Part shown: piece by piece, positions 50,864 to 64,000 of the stretch | Layout: every line of letters begins with the position of its first letter | How positions within the stretch are numbered: position 1 is the first letter of the stretch | Assembly (NCBI GenBank): GCA_037389465.1 | Contig: JAZARR010000123.1 | Span: 124,001 to 188,000, forward strand | Direction of reading: 5' to 3' | DNA: 64,000 nt | From: Baylisascaris procyonis | Lineage: Eukaryota; Nematoda; Chromadorea; Rhabditida; Ascarididae | Position numbers and translations under genes: made by a program | Notes under the pieces: generated by a model | What the model saw: only the letters and a program-made list of their open reading frames with translations | Told to the model about the DNA's origin: nothing | Databases searched by the model: none

Positions 50864-53800
50864 CGCATTGATTCGTTAACTCCGTAACTTAATACCGTAA
50901 AATATATACAAATCTATCCTAAATATTTAAAAATTTAAACAAATAAACACTTACGGATTCTGCATTGTGCCATTCGTAATCGAGGTGAATGTAAAGGAAC
51001 GTAAAAATATGTCACTAAGTTCAAACTACAAAAAATTAACTGGATCTTCGCTTGCTACTGCTCTAGATCAAAGTGTTATTAATGCTGAAAGTGCTCCATC
51101 ATGCAGATCGTCTTCAAACGAGCAGTTTACCTCGCTGGTGAATTGCGCATTGCGATACAAATTGACCGCTCATCGTTTCAGTGTTTTCAATCTACAGTAA
51201 CCATGCCTGGTATCATTAATGGTACCGATTGTGCACCCAGGAAGCAGAACAAAGTCTTGGCAGTGCTAAAAAAACATGAACTCCTAATATGTATTTGCAA
51301 TTTGAGATCCGTAGCTGCCCTTATCTACCACTTCAAGCTCAATGCGTATATGTTTTAGATGTCTATTCTTTCTTCTGTCGATATCCTTTCTAGTTAAGTT
51401 CCACCCTCTCAATAAGAGTAATCAAAAATCCCATTCTCAGAGAATTACAATTTTTATTAGTAATTCACTCGTAGCGATGCAGTTGTAACTAGTGTAATTG
51501 ATTATTTATATTGAATGCAGGGTGTGATACCAAAGATGAAAACAAAAAAGAAGAAGACACTTGGTCGACCGATGAACGATAACATTCGCCGCGTGGTTGA
51601 TGCCTTTGTGGAATACATCAAAACTGTTGGTTTGTACTCACCGATTTTGCATCCATCCTTTGTAAAGTATTGCTTAATCAATATGGGATGCAAGAAAGAA
51701 GTAAATTCGCTCATCCTCCGACTGCTTTTTATAAAAAGTGAAGTGAGAAGGAGAGGAGGGGTGAGCGAGAGAGGTGGAAACACGATAGGGGGATCGGCTT
51801 CTCCATATTTACTTTGGAATCCATCAGGTGCATATATTTACCATATTTACTCACATAAAACTACTGCTTTCGTCTATCATTGTATTATGGTCTAAAGATC
51901 AATAAGTGAGCGATAAGCATTTTTACAAATTCATCCGGAAGTTAAATTCAGAAACACTTCTTTAGTCTCTAGCTTGGTCATCAAGGTAATCCATAAGCGT
52001 AAAACTTTTCGATAAATATTTTTCGAACATTACAATAGAAAACACAATGCAACTCACTGCGCAAACGTACAATGATTGTGGTGCTATGTGAGCGAAACTA
52101 TCCTACATTAATGTCACTATGATCGAAAATATTTGCAACAGTCCAAACATTGATGCTCGTTTAAGGTCTTGAAAAGTCCTTAAGGGAAATATCAATTAGT
52201 AGATACACAATTTTTCGCAGCAATAATCAGCTCATTTGGCAATTATCGCTTTGTTACTTTCTAAAAGAATTGCTTTTACTATATTCCATTAACAAGTATT
52301 CCCTATAGCATTTCCCTCTTTAGGAATTCAAGGCATGCGTGGTGAATTTGTCGAGATTCGTACTATGAAGCCAAAAGCATCCGAATGTACGAAATTCTTA
52401 CAGAATCGTGAAAAGAATCGTTATCGTGATGTGGCATGCCTCGATTCAACAAGGCAATATTTCAAAAATTAAATTTTTTTTTTTGATTTGGGCGCATCTG
52501 TTTATTGCTGAAAATTTGCATATGGGAGGAGCGAAAATCTCTTGAAGACTTTTTGATTTGCAGAGAGCCGTCGAATCGCCTACTGGGACGTGTTCTCAAC
52601 TTTAGTAGCTCTAACTCGAATAGATTATAAGAGTTTCTTTACAGTTAGTGTTAAATTAACTTTTCAAGTATTATTTATGAATTCTTTTAGAGTAGTTCTA
52701 AGAGTGAATGTGCCACCAGAATGTGATTACATCCATGCAAATTGGATGCAAATGGAGGGTTGTCAAAGGAGATATATTGCAACACAGGTATTGTGCTAAT
52801 ATTACTCGATTGCCCTCATTTTCTGCTTTTTTTTGTGGAAAGCCTCTAGAAATGTGCACTCGCCAGATCTATTTCTGCAACGTGTCTGATTTACTTCTAG
52901 ATATTCATCTCAGACTCTTTCTTTGAAAGGGTAGTGGATTGGTTCTTGAAGTTCCTGAACTACAGTTGTTCATCCACTAAGTGCTATGTGAAGTACTACT
53001 CGTGTTTATTTGGGTTATATTAATAATTAGATCTCCAACTATTGTCAACTTCGTTCTAAGCATATTCCGCTGCGAGCATATTTCTGAAGCATAGATTTTA
53101 GCTAAACGGTGCTGATCTTAAATCAGGATGTTGCTTGGGTTATCTAGGAAAAGAGGTGCAAAAGCTTTCATTGCGGCCAAATTTTCGAGAAATTTTCTGA
53201 TAAGCTATTTCTGGCCAAAGTGGAAATTATGAAGAATTTTTAGCCGATTTTTTCACTGCATCAAATTCAACGATGAAGATGGAATATTTCAGGTTATTGA
53301 AGCAATGAAGGATGCTCATTTTTTGGCTAAATTTATAGTTATTAATTGATAAATTGCAAAAGAACGTTTTTGCATAAAAAATGAGAAATTTGAAAGTTAG
53401 ATTGGCAGAATTGCTAGGAATGGTCTTATTGCAATGGCTCAGAAATAATGAGATTCGACAATCCGCTAATCTGATTAAAAGAAATACCCAAAGCGACGAA
53501 AATATTGTATTTTTGGATTATCCTTATCGAAATTTCTGAAATTTTCGATTAATCCCAACCCTCCTCCCCTCCGAAAAAAAGAAATTTCACTTAGTTCATC
53601 CCCTGATAGTTGACTATGAAGTTTTTAAATTTTCAGTAATCTTGCCTCGTACTCGCTCTTATCCATTTCCTTGCTAACTGCACTTAAATACGATAAAATA
53701 TTCATTTGAAGGGACCTCTCGAGTCAACAATTGGTGATTTCTGGCGAATGATTTATCAAGAATCAATACAGACAATCGTCATGCTGTGTAAATTGGTAGA

Positions 53801-56800
53801 GAACGGTAAAGTGAAATGCTCACAATATTGGCCCGACTCACCAGGCACTCATAAAACGTTTTCGGTTTTAACAATCGAAAATAAAGGGGTATTTATTTTT
53901 ATAATGATGACTATTCGATAGATGAATTAGTTATTCTTGTAGGGTCTGTGAATGTTAGAAACTATCTCATCGATACGGCTGTCAGGAAGAATTTTGAACG
54001 ATGCAGTGAATGATTTTGATATTTTATATAAAGCGAAGTTTATTTAGCTTATCAAGAAAGGTGGTCGGCAACTTAGAACAAATAAAAGATGAAAAGCTTT
54101 CACTTGCGGATTTTTGAACATCTTTTGTAAGAAGCGAATACTCAAAGAGGGCAGTATTTTATGTATTTTGCGAATTTCCATTTGCACAGCACATCACATC
54201 ACATCAAAGAGGCTAGTGTTTGTGGCCTGTGTGGTATTTTCATATGTCTGTGCGTATGTATGTCTATGTCTGTCGGTCTGAGTGTTAGTTTCAATTCGTA
54301 CAGCGTCGAAATCGGAGTTATAAAATTTAAAGAGTGTAATGTGCACTATAAGATAACTCCCCCTTTCCAATCTTTCACATTGATTCATCACCTTTGAAAG
54401 TAGTCATAGACATAAAGATTCCAAAAAATCTGCATGTATTTTATAGCATTTGGTTTTTTATTTGATACTAGTCAGATCACAGAAAAAGAAAGCCTCAGCT
54501 TATTGTTTATAAAAACAATAAAAATATAAAAGCATTAATGTTGGCAGTTTATGAAAATGTTTGTTGAGATATGCGAAATGCAAAAATACATATAAATTTA
54601 GCTGCTTTGATCCATTTCTTTGTTTGTTTGTTGATTTTCTATCGACTATTTCATTGGTATTTTCCATTTTACTGAAAGCAATATGCATAGAATATTTGCA
54701 GTGTAAACGAAAATTTTTGTATGCACAATTGCGATTAAAAATAAATGTGATATTTCGTGTTTGAAGGAAAATTGTTAATGATAGATTCTGATGATTTTAC
54801 GAGAGATTTTAGTCTTTTTCTTAAGAATTTTTGAGCAAATTGTTCCGAGTTATTTCACTAATGAGTAATTTTAGCACAACGATGCATTACATCCCACTAA
54901 AAGTAACCCCTACCTTTCTCATAAATTATATTTTTAAATTAAAAATTACCCAACTGAAATGGAAGGAAAGACTGAAAACAAATTCAATAAGCAGTTTTTA
55001 TCTATTCTTCCTAAGCAATCATTTAATTCTAGTTGTAGCATAGAACGGGAATAAAAATAATATCAATATAGCGTTCGAATAGACTATTGAGATAGAAATC
55101 CGTATAATTTACTTCAATATAAGAAAATAATATTTTTTAATTTCTCTTCTCAAATGTGACTCCTCCCGTTACACCTGACTGTTCTATCATTCATATAAGA
55201 TTACTGAATTCATGATGTGATTTCCTAAAATCTGACTGCAATAAAGATGCTTTTACCGAAAAAACATTTGAATTATAATACGTTTTCAGATAACTACCGA
55301 GAGGAAATTCACCGTTTACAATTTGAACGTGTCAAAAGGAGGTGATAAAAATTCAGTGAATGTGAAATTAATTCAAATGTGTGACTGGCCAGATCGTGCT
55401 GTTCCTATGAGTGGTTATGCGGTTCTTCGTCTGATTCGCATGATCCCAACTGTATGTTTTTATAGATCTCAACGAAATACGTGGTGAAATTACTTTGAAA
55501 AATGGATAAGTAGAATCTAGCAAATGTATGGATCCAAGATATTTCAAATATTCTATAAGAAAATCTACAAACAGTTCTATAAACTAATGCAAGTCATCGT
55601 TTTTCCGATGATCAATGGGAACTTATCAGCAAGTAGGTCCATCCATTTGCGGCAAAAGTTCACTGATTATCAAAAAAACTACGCTTATCACTAAAGCTGA
55701 GCTAGACTAAAAATAACACAAGAGACAAGCTGTATATTTATAAAATCTATTGAAAACATTTTTTAATCTACTGAATATTTATTTAACATCATAATTCAGA
55801 TTGTAGTATACTGTTATTGCAGAAAGGTGCATGTGTAATTCACTGTTCGGCAGGTATTGGCAGAACAGGTACTATCGTAGCTATTGACACTATATTGCAA
55901 CGTCTATGGAATGCTCGAAAGGTTAATGTGAGTGCAAATTTTTTGACTTTTATTTTTTGGATTTTCCTATTGCTCATATTGTAGCGTAATTAAGCATTGA
56001 TTTTTGTGGTATCGGATATAAGCGATTTTCGATTTGAGGTCTATAAATTGCAATTACCGTATAATTTTGGTTAAAACCCCTTCCCACATTAAAAGCTACC
56101 TCTACTGCAGCTTTCATCAAAAATAAAAAATTTTGATATTCTTCTGGAGCTGCATCACTTCCAACTATGAAACGTACCTCGCTTTCCAGCTTTATCTTTT
56201 CCATCACCTTAAAGCTAACGTTTATATCAAAAATCGTTCTTTCATTGAATCGTATATGTTCATTTCTAAAAAATATATATGTAAGCATGAAAGGTGTTGA
56301 ACACAAATTTATTCAGGTGAAAGACATTGTTATTGAGATGCGCAAACAACGACGTGCAAGCGTTCAAAATGAGGCACAATACATATTCATATTCACCACT
56401 GCTCTTGACTACATTCGAGTAAGTTGGCTAGGTTAATTGAATAAATTCACTTTTGCACTCAACTATGGATACACCTCGAGAAATTTAAAGTCGAATTACT
56501 ATCTTACTAACAGAGTTTTCCTATTCCATTTTCATGAGCTTGAATGAGAGAACAACGTGTATAAGGAGAGCAAGATTTGTTATAATATGAACGAGAAATT
56601 GACTAATACAAGATAGGACCCTCTTATAAGGGAGATAATTTAAAAAATTATTGCCCTATGGCCGAGCAGCAATATAAAAAGTTCAATAAGACTGCAAAAA
56701 ACCGTGGCTACTTGTAGTAGTTTCCAACTGAAACGATTTATATTGATTGCTATTGCTCCTCATTGTAGGTTGGACGAAAATACATAGAAATGCCCATTTA

Positions 56801-57820
56801 TAGCACTTTATAAATTGCTCTTAAAATTAATATTTTTAAAAATTTTCCATCCTTTAATTATGAAAGTCCGATTTTTCCTAAAAGATATCGATTGCTGATG
56901 CAGCTGGTGAGAGAGAGACAGAGAGAGGGAGAGGGAGAGAGGAGGAGAGAGGGAGAGAGAGATTACTGTTTCCGCTCGATGCAACGATCGTGAGGGAAAT
57001 ATTTGGTCGGTTTCGAAACCATTAACGATGCGCGAAATTCAATGATTTCCGTCTGTTCTAACATCAGTATTTTTTTCGTAGTTTATATCACTTCACTCGA
57101 TGCTCACCTAGCGTTTCTTTGCTTTGCCCAGCATTTAATATAATTTTTGCTTTCATTCAATTGTCATACAGCATTACCCTTCCTATTTCATCATAAGCTT
57201 ACTACGCCTACTCATGTTTCATATATATATCACCAAAACTTTCTTCTATTTCAGAGGCTCAATATTAATTCCGATTTTTTAAAATTTGTTGTCTTCTGCA
57301 AAACAAATTGCTTTTAGCAGTTGGAAACTTCAACTACTCAAATTGCAGTTTAATTCGAATTCAAATTTCTCGTATAGACTCATATATACTCATTCTGTAT
57401 GATTATAGAGTGTATTCAGCCCCACTTCAACAACACAGATAAACACTGAGAAAAGTAAAAAATCTTGCCATTAAGCCAAAACCGAATGCAAAACAGAAAC
57501 AAAGTTATATTAATAAAATTATTTAGTGCCATAGAGTTGTGCATATTTCATTCAGAAATAATTGTCCATAAATCAAGGATCTATAAATTGAATATCTCTA
57601 CTCCACATCTTGTGCAGGTAGTGTATGAGTTGCATTTGAAATCCTTACTAATAACCCTCAAAATTCCATTCTCTTTGCCAATTTTCGAGTGAAAAGATAT
57701 GAGATGACTTATTGGATGATTCTCAAAATATAACATTACTTTCAGGCCAAATTGCCAAATTTCGCAACATTTGTCGACGATTTCCATAAGCAAGTCGCGA
57801 AAGCTAATATTATAGGATGA
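50092..57820 (+). CDS. Cytosolic protein tyrosine phosphatase
   Basis: Ten exons in phase: 50164-50189, 50298-50407, 51521-51629, 52324-52453, 52691-52787, 53712-53888, 55290-55451, 55823-55927, 56317-56418, 57746-57820 (TGA). A tiny first exon at 50092-50099, with its ATG just after a TTTCATAG acceptor, would complete about 366 residues; it and 50164-50189 are tentative. A basic N-terminus (KKPKKK, KTKKKKT) precedes the catalytic domain. Landmarks are NRYRDV (phosphotyrosine loop), [30 protein letters not shown] (WPD loop), the signature [10 protein letters not shown] with catalytic Cys and Arg, and QNEAQYIF (Q loop). All catalytic residues are present, so it should dephosphorylate phosphotyrosine. 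No signal peptide or membrane segment is seen. The intron after 52453 begins GC. Worm PTP expansions of this type are linked in Caenorhabditis to sperm; that is family knowledge only. Confidence 0.92.
50792..50862. repeat. (AT)n microsatellite
   Basis: About 70 bases of uninterrupted AT in the phosphatase intron between exons 50298-50407 and 51521-51629. Confidence 0.95.
56908..56962. repeat. (GA)n purine repeat
   Basis: Imperfect GA/GGAGA run of about 55 bases in the last intron of the phosphatase gene. Confidence 0.85.
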
Positions 57821-59688
57821 CAGATGCTTCGAAAATTGTCACCTTTTCTAATCATGGTTCTATGAAAACTTTTCTAACTATGAAGATGAATCATTTTCAA
57901 TTGAATAAGTAAAAATTTTTTGTCTATTTATTTGTCACTATCAGGAAACAAAGAATGCAGATTAGGTGCCAAATGAATTTCTAAATAATAGAGTCAGGAA
58001 CAGCAACCATCATTAATCCGCTTAACGATGTAAGCCGAAAGCAAGCTCCTAGAAGTCACTTTACTCCCTCTCCTATCTGTCAACTACCTCAAAGGAAGGG
58101 GTCTTCTCCCCCGGAAGGGTGAGAGTACAACTCAGGGTCATGCTCCAGACGCGCAGTATGCACAAATGTGTCAAATTCGAAGGAAAACGGACTTTATTCC
58201 AGTATAACGGTAAGCCTCCAAATGAACAAAACTCACGATCAAAAAGTTACGTAATAACGAAGTGTCATCAAAGACTGCCTTAAAAACGTATTTATTGCTT
58301 AAATAACTGCATAAAATTCAGCTAAAAGTAAGTGTAACAATCTTTTATCACCGAACGCTCTCAAAAGAATTTCTCGCATTTTTTCGTGTATAACACTACG
58401 CAAATTGGTTTTCGCACCAAAATAGTGCCTACAAAGAATGAATGAAGGATGAAATGACCGCAAATAAACGAATAGATAGGTGATTGGTGAAGAAGCTCCG
58501 GGTACTCAAAGACATGAAATCACTGGAACCCCATCAGAAACAAATTGCAAATCCCAATTTATAATACAATACGATGAAGAAAAAGATTCTTAAGCGACTG
58601 AAATAGAAAAAGATAAGCATTAAGAATGCTCGAAACGCATATAAACGATCCTATTTATATGATTCAACAAGTAGTTAAATAATCCAGATTACAATCCCTA
58701 TCACAAGGGAGATCGAATTTAGCTTAAACCCAAATTTTGTCTACTAAATATTACAATTACCGCATAAAGCACATAAACATTTCAGCTGATTACCACACTA
58801 CATAGTGGTGAGTCGGCAATAGATAAATAAAACTTCTACAACTTCAAAGAATATAGGACACACTCCAGTGATCTATAGCACAATCAACTGCATTATTATA
58901 TATACCAATAACAACATAATAATTGCTTATTAGGTGAGTGGAAAACATGACAAAACTATATAATATATAATAAATAAATAAAGAAAATAATAAAGAGAAT
59001 ATCTTATAGAAAAAATCTTACTGTGAGAAGAAATTGCGGAAAAAGTAATGCAAAAAATAGAAACTGCAGCATGGAATTTTTCAAGAATCACTGCAAATCA
59101 TTTAGTAATCTTCCATTCTCGCATATATCTTCAACTTGCATAAATTTTAGGCCAATAATCCTTTGCATTCAATAACCAAAAATTCTTTGAATGTAAAAAA
59201 TCATCAATAAATTAACCTAATGGAACATTCCAATATTAGAAGACAAATCCACACAACAAAAAAGTGAATATTAGGGGGGGGGGGAAGGTTAAATATGATA
59301 GGATCGCCGTGTTCTACACAGCAATTATATAAACGCCGAAGTGCCGTTACCACATAAATCAAACTTCGGTTAGTACCACTATCACCCCATCAACGACACA
59401 CCCGCACAGCCAACTTCAGATGCATACAGTGAGTGCAGACGCGACCGACCTGCGAAAACGTTTTGATGAATCAATTTGAATAATGTAGATCACATGAGTG
59501 CCCCTTCACCGAAGCACTTCGCAACAACGCTTCGGGGGAAGTATTTTACACAGGCACACACTCAGCTCCGCACACACCATTTATCGACCGGAGGACACTG
59601 GGTTTACTTTTTAATGGCCCGTTTTTCAACCAGAGACAGAGTGAAACTTATTCGAATTTCTCACCTTTTCTTCCCCTACATATACACA

Positions 59689-59782
<94 letters not shown>

Positions 59783-60445
59783 TATGTACAAGCGTATGCG
59801 TATACAGATAAAATATGTAGATATAAGTGCCACTTGCAAACGACATATAGTTATGATTTTTTTCAGGCAAATGAGGAAGTTTTATGTGGATTCGTTGCAC
59901 ATAACTCGATGCTGGACACTAATTAACACAAAGCTCCCTATTCACATCAGCGAATTCTAACAGAGTACAACATTTCAAGAAGGAGATAAAAGTTCTCAAT
60001 TTAATGCCGGAAGTGAAAACAATCCGATCTACAATATTCATTAGAAGTAGCAGCATATCATATTACCTACTGAATACCCGCACTAATCTTCAGTGAGGAT
60101 GTCCAATTAGAGCGAAGAGGCGAATGAGTCTGCACTATCAAAAACATCAACCGAATGAGACAGCAGAAGAAAGAGAATTTATATTCTCATGAAACCTTAC
60201 AGGTAAATCAGCATTTCCCTCTAAAGTCCGATAACGGTACATCAATACCTTCTATGTGCCAAAAGATATGGCCTAGAAACGCAAATATCGGCCCACTGCA
60301 ATTGATACCCTGCATAAATTTGGGCATCGAAAAACGACGCAACATATGAGGAAATCGAACAAGATCGCACTATTTGTTTCCGCTTCACATCGGTGCGTTA
60401 ATCTTGCCTGGAGAAGGAAATACCCCACTGATCGCTGGACGGCAA
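57821..60445. other. Convergent intergenic region
   Basis: This lies between the phosphatase stop (57820, +) and the stop of the minus-strand gene (60446). It holds a G tract of about ten bases at 59274-59283, a TATATAAA box near 59326 with no gene I can attach to it, and an AT array. No coding exon was recognised. Confidence 0.5.
59692..59780. repeat. (AT)n microsatellite
   Basis: About 89 bases of uninterrupted AT dinucleotide in intergenic DNA. Confidence 0.96.
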
Positions 60446-63342
60446 CTAGCCGGACGAGCTGCTGCTTCCGTATCGACGCCTTTCACGGTGCCGCTTCTCA
60501 CGCTCTCTGTAAACATCCTTCAAATTAGTGACTTCTTCAGCTGTAACCCTCAATTAATTCAGTATTTAGAGCCATACAAGCCAAGGTTTGATTGGGAATT
60601 CCGTTCATTACGAATTTCTGCTGTACATATAGAGTGTACGCATAAACTCGACAAAGCTGTCGAATGCACTGAATGACCAACACAACACCAAAAATATCAC
60701 TGATTTACCTCGAAGTCAGATACCACTCAATACAAATTTAAACAATACCTCGATGCTACGATACCAAACAAATATGTTTCATACAAACTTAGAGCAACAT
60801 CCCATAAAACGTGCCTGATATGTCATGTAAGCGGGGAAGGTTACAAATAAAAGATCCTGACACGATCTTACCGGTCACACAAATTTTCTGCCAAGATTTA
60901 CATACATAAAATCACGTGATCTCTCAAATATCTGGACTATGTCGGAGAGCCGCTTTGGGGATCAATCAGTTGTGTAGATTGCATGAAAACTATCACAGGA
61001 TTCAAACGAATGCATATGAAAGGATTTTGCAGAATCCTTTAAGAGATAAATAAAAATACAAACAAAAATATGAAAGTGTTAATAGAGATGAGCACACCCA
61101 CCGCCGTCTTAGTTCCAACGATTCCTCATACACTCGTTCTTCACGTCTCTGCAACATTTTAATTGCTCAAAAAATAAACAGTTGCATACAGTGCGTGTGC
61201 GCACATAAAGACGCATACAGTACGCATTACACACAAACACAAACACATAATCCACACACACACACACTGGCTACCGTCTTTACTAATAAATGCAAAAGCA
61301 AAAGGATACTACATTCGTCTGAAACTATAGAAAAGGAAAATAACTCCATAAGAAGGCTATAGTCAGCAAAATGGAACAAAGTGATCTAACTCAAATAAAA
61401 CTGAACTTCATTTTTATTCAGTTTAATTCGCAATTCGCAAGAAATATATTAAAAAATAACGCAACAAATATTTTAAAAGAGCAAGAAAATGTTAAAGCAT
61501 TTGAAAGCTGGCGTGAGTGAAACGCATTAGAAGGAAGAAAATCCCCATTGTTTCACCCATTTATTCGAGAAAAAGATATCGAGAAAGGTTGTTTATTTAA
61601 CGACCGATACGGAGAATACCCGGTTGAATGGATTCGAAGCCTCCTCCAAATTAGCTGCGCAAACATCAGACGAAAAAATTTCAGAAACAAAGGTAGATGA
61701 AAAAGACGTCAAGTAAGATCTTTCAAGTCGTCAACTAGAATAACGGTGTAAAAAATCGTAAACTAGAATAAAAGTGCAATGCTTATCTAAAAATAATGTC
61801 ATACAATTGCAATCAACGTAATTCGTTAAAAGATGTTGTGCGATAAAATGAAAACATAATTCAAAGCAATAACCTATCCTCAATGAAATTTGCAGGAAAG
61901 AAAACTTCCTCCTCTGTCGATACCTTCTTCTACCAACATTTAATTAACGCCATATTCACTAACCAGTTAATACTCAAATGAATAAACGATGATAAGCGTA
62001 GAATTTTAAAATAAATTATGGAAACTGATAAAACGGAAGATTTACCCGTCTTTGCTCCATCTGTTCGGCAAGTTTATGTCGTTGCTCCTCCTTCAGTTGT
62101 TCGGCAGTCTTACGTAATGCACGCTGCATTTGAATGCGCAAACGATGTGCCATTGCTGATTTCTATAAAACATATCGACATTAATGCTGCACATCGGAAA
62201 ATCACTCCCCCGAAATCAAAAAGATGAGATCAGAATTGAAAGCAAAGCAAATGAATATTAAAGAAATAAGCATTTCTATTTGCTTTTATGTCGCTTTCAA
62301 CAAAAATTCCGAAAATCAGAAGCTATTTAACGCTGATTTGATAAAAGTGGGATATTTTCAATTAATGACGCAATAAACTTTCATATGCTTTTGCAAATTT
62401 AATCAGAACTGGTAACACACGCCTCCCCCTTCTCCAATCCACTATTATTAAGAGACGGGCCATGGACTTTCTAGCTGTAAGGGAATGACTCGACTGCTTC
62501 ATCGAATTTCCTTCTTCTTCCCGCAGGTCTTTTCTCGTTTTTTTTTTTTTTTTTTTTGACTGAATAAAACCTTTAACTGATTGAACAATTCCTCGGTGCC
62601 CCCTCAAGCGAGAATCACCTACCCGCCATTATACTAAGCCTAAACGTTACTTGGAATAATTCAAATAATATGCACCAGCTACCCAATCGACAATCACTGC
62701 TTTTCACCTTTTATTGAAATCATATATATGCAAATTGCCGGATCTCATCAGGTCGGACAAATTTCTCGCATAACGAAACAGACCTTTTCGCTTTCATCTT
62801 CCGAAGACTTGTCATGATGGTTATTTGCGTATTGCTGCCTAAAACAAGATGGATTTCATAAAATACTCGAAGGGAAAGCGATAACACTTAACTGCCAATT
62901 TATTGTGCCTCAATCGCCTATATCGTGATCAAGAGATACGCTAATACTAGCCGCAAGTGGTTTCTTTTCCTTTAAAAAAAGCTTTAATACTATAGTCGAA
63001 AATTTTAGAGATGACCAATATGCCGAAAATAACTGCAATTCCCTATGGCCAAACTCAATATGCCTAAATACGAAATCTATGATTATTTATAATGAACCAA
63101 TATGAGACGGCAATGAAGATAATTGGTTGATGAAGCAAAATAATGACCTTTGAAAAACTTTAGCTAAATGATTGTGGAAATAAAACACAAATAGACCTAT
63201 GCATTTTAGCGGTTCGTCGTATACGTCTTCTACGATTTTCCACTTCGATGCGCTCTCTTTCTGATTCACTCATACTTGAACGAATTTCCAACGGTGACAT
63301 ATCCCCATCGCTTCTACTTGGTGATAATATCGAACCCGTACC
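60446..63342 (-). CDS. 3' part of an Arg/Glu-rich coiled-coil protein
   Basis: Five minus-strand exons join in phase: 63342-63197, 62838-62784, 62162-62046, 61654-61620 and 60506-60446 (TAG). They give about 137 residues of a protein whose N-terminus lies upstream, probably beyond the window. The first exon is Ser-rich and then strongly basic (ENRRRRIRRTAKMHR); the second is His/Asp/Ser/Glu-rich; the third is a clear amphipathic helix (TAEQLKEEQRHKLAEQMEQRR) likely to form a coiled coil. The last ends EREKRHRERRR and a run of five serines. Splice signals around the first three exons are good (TTATTTAG, TTGTTTTAG, TTTTATAG acceptors). The 35-base exon and the terminal exon rest on phase and composition only. 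I do not recognise the family; a nucleic-acid- or cytoskeleton-binding tail would fit the charge pattern, but that is inference. Confidence 0.6.
61228..61267. repeat. (CA)n-rich simple repeat
   Basis: Interrupted CA/CAAA run ending in a clean ACACACACACAC block, in the intron of the minus-strand coiled-coil gene between exons 61654-61620 and 60506-60446. Confidence 0.75.
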
Positions 63343-64000
63343 CTAAATAAACCGATTGAAACATCTTCAACTATACTGAAATCAATAATATCAAAGAAAA
63401 ATGCACAGCGATAGAATGAGAAAAAAAAAGAACAAACAAATATTTTGAGGCGGTTGTTAAATTGCATCAAAGATACTTTCATATCAGATTATATAATTAA
63501 TAATAGCCTCCTTATTGCAAAAGTCTTTTGTAAAAGTATGTTATTTATTATTAAATACAATAGTGAATAGATCGCTGTCTATATTATGGAGTTAGCATGC
63601 TCATAATTAATCGCAAAAATAATAGCATAAAATTTCATATATTTATTGATTGTTCGATTTAAAAGTAATCAATTATAAACGTTTGTAATCAAATACGATT
63701 TATCATCTACTAGAAAAAATAATCGTGCAATCTTCATTCCCATGGTGACTTCTCATTATACTGGCAACATCTTTACTGATTGAAAATGCATCTCGATGTT
63801 TCATTTAGTCCATTGTATTTTGCTGATGGCGCACTTTCATTCAATATTTATTTAGTCATATTAGATGTGCCACCAAAATATTCGGCAATTATCAGTATCA
63901 GAGGATGAAATAAGACTGCGTTGGACAGCTTAATTTAGCAACATTCTTCTTCAGCTTCTCTTTTTATGTGCAACGAAATTCGTTCCGACCAAGATCAATA
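63343..64000. other. Right edge, no exon identified
   Basis: It is upstream of the first recognised exon of the coiled-coil gene. A short Glu-rich minus-strand frame near 63940-63965 (REAEEE) might be exon sequence but has no firm boundaries. Confidence 0.4.

Noticed and set aside
60374..60676. 100-codon plus-strand ORF
   Set aside because: It is antisense to the proposed terminal exon of the coiled-coil gene and has no splice context. The choice of strand is only moderately secure.

Overview
The window reads as AT-rich nuclear DNA from a nematode. The case rests on gene content: a long-intron nuclear hormone receptor with an HNF4-like ligand-binding domain, a CK1/TTBK-type kinase and a cytosolic tyrosine phosphatase of the kinds expanded in worms, a small PH-like protein family that I recall as nematode-restricted, and secreted phospholipases A2. 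Genes are cut into many short exons with pyrimidine-TTTCAG-type acceptors and trans-splice-like acceptors just before start codons. I cannot name the species. Large introns and long AT microsatellites would fit a parasitic species, but that is only a guess.

Layout. 1-2.2 kb (+): last exons of an unrecognised gene. 3.1-10.7 kb (-): a nematode PH-like protein. 11.3-31.8 kb (-): one nuclear hormone receptor of about 566 residues in 14 exons, all joined in phase. 31.8-35.1 kb: repeats, including an 850-base AT/TATATT array. 35.1-37.1 kb (-): secreted PLA2-like gene whose catalytic histidine is glutamine. 39.1-44.5 kb (+): TTBK/CK1-type kinase. 45.1-46.7 kb (-): a second PLA2 with an intact active site. 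48.2-49.9 kb: broken DNA-level copies of a kinase exon and of an NHR exon with its flanking introns. 50.1-57.8 kb (+): complete-looking protein tyrosine phosphatase. 60.4-63.3 kb (-): end of a gene for a charged, arginine-rich coiled-coil protein that runs toward or past the right edge.

The proteins do not form one obvious pathway. The two PLA2 genes flank the kinase and share exon structure, so they are probably a tandem duplicate pair. The kinase and phosphatase belong to families that in Caenorhabditis are associated with sperm; that is family knowledge and is not shown by this sequence. Gene models were built by hand from reading-frame continuity, splice signals and intron phase. Exon edges may be off by a few bases where noted, and several first exons were not found.
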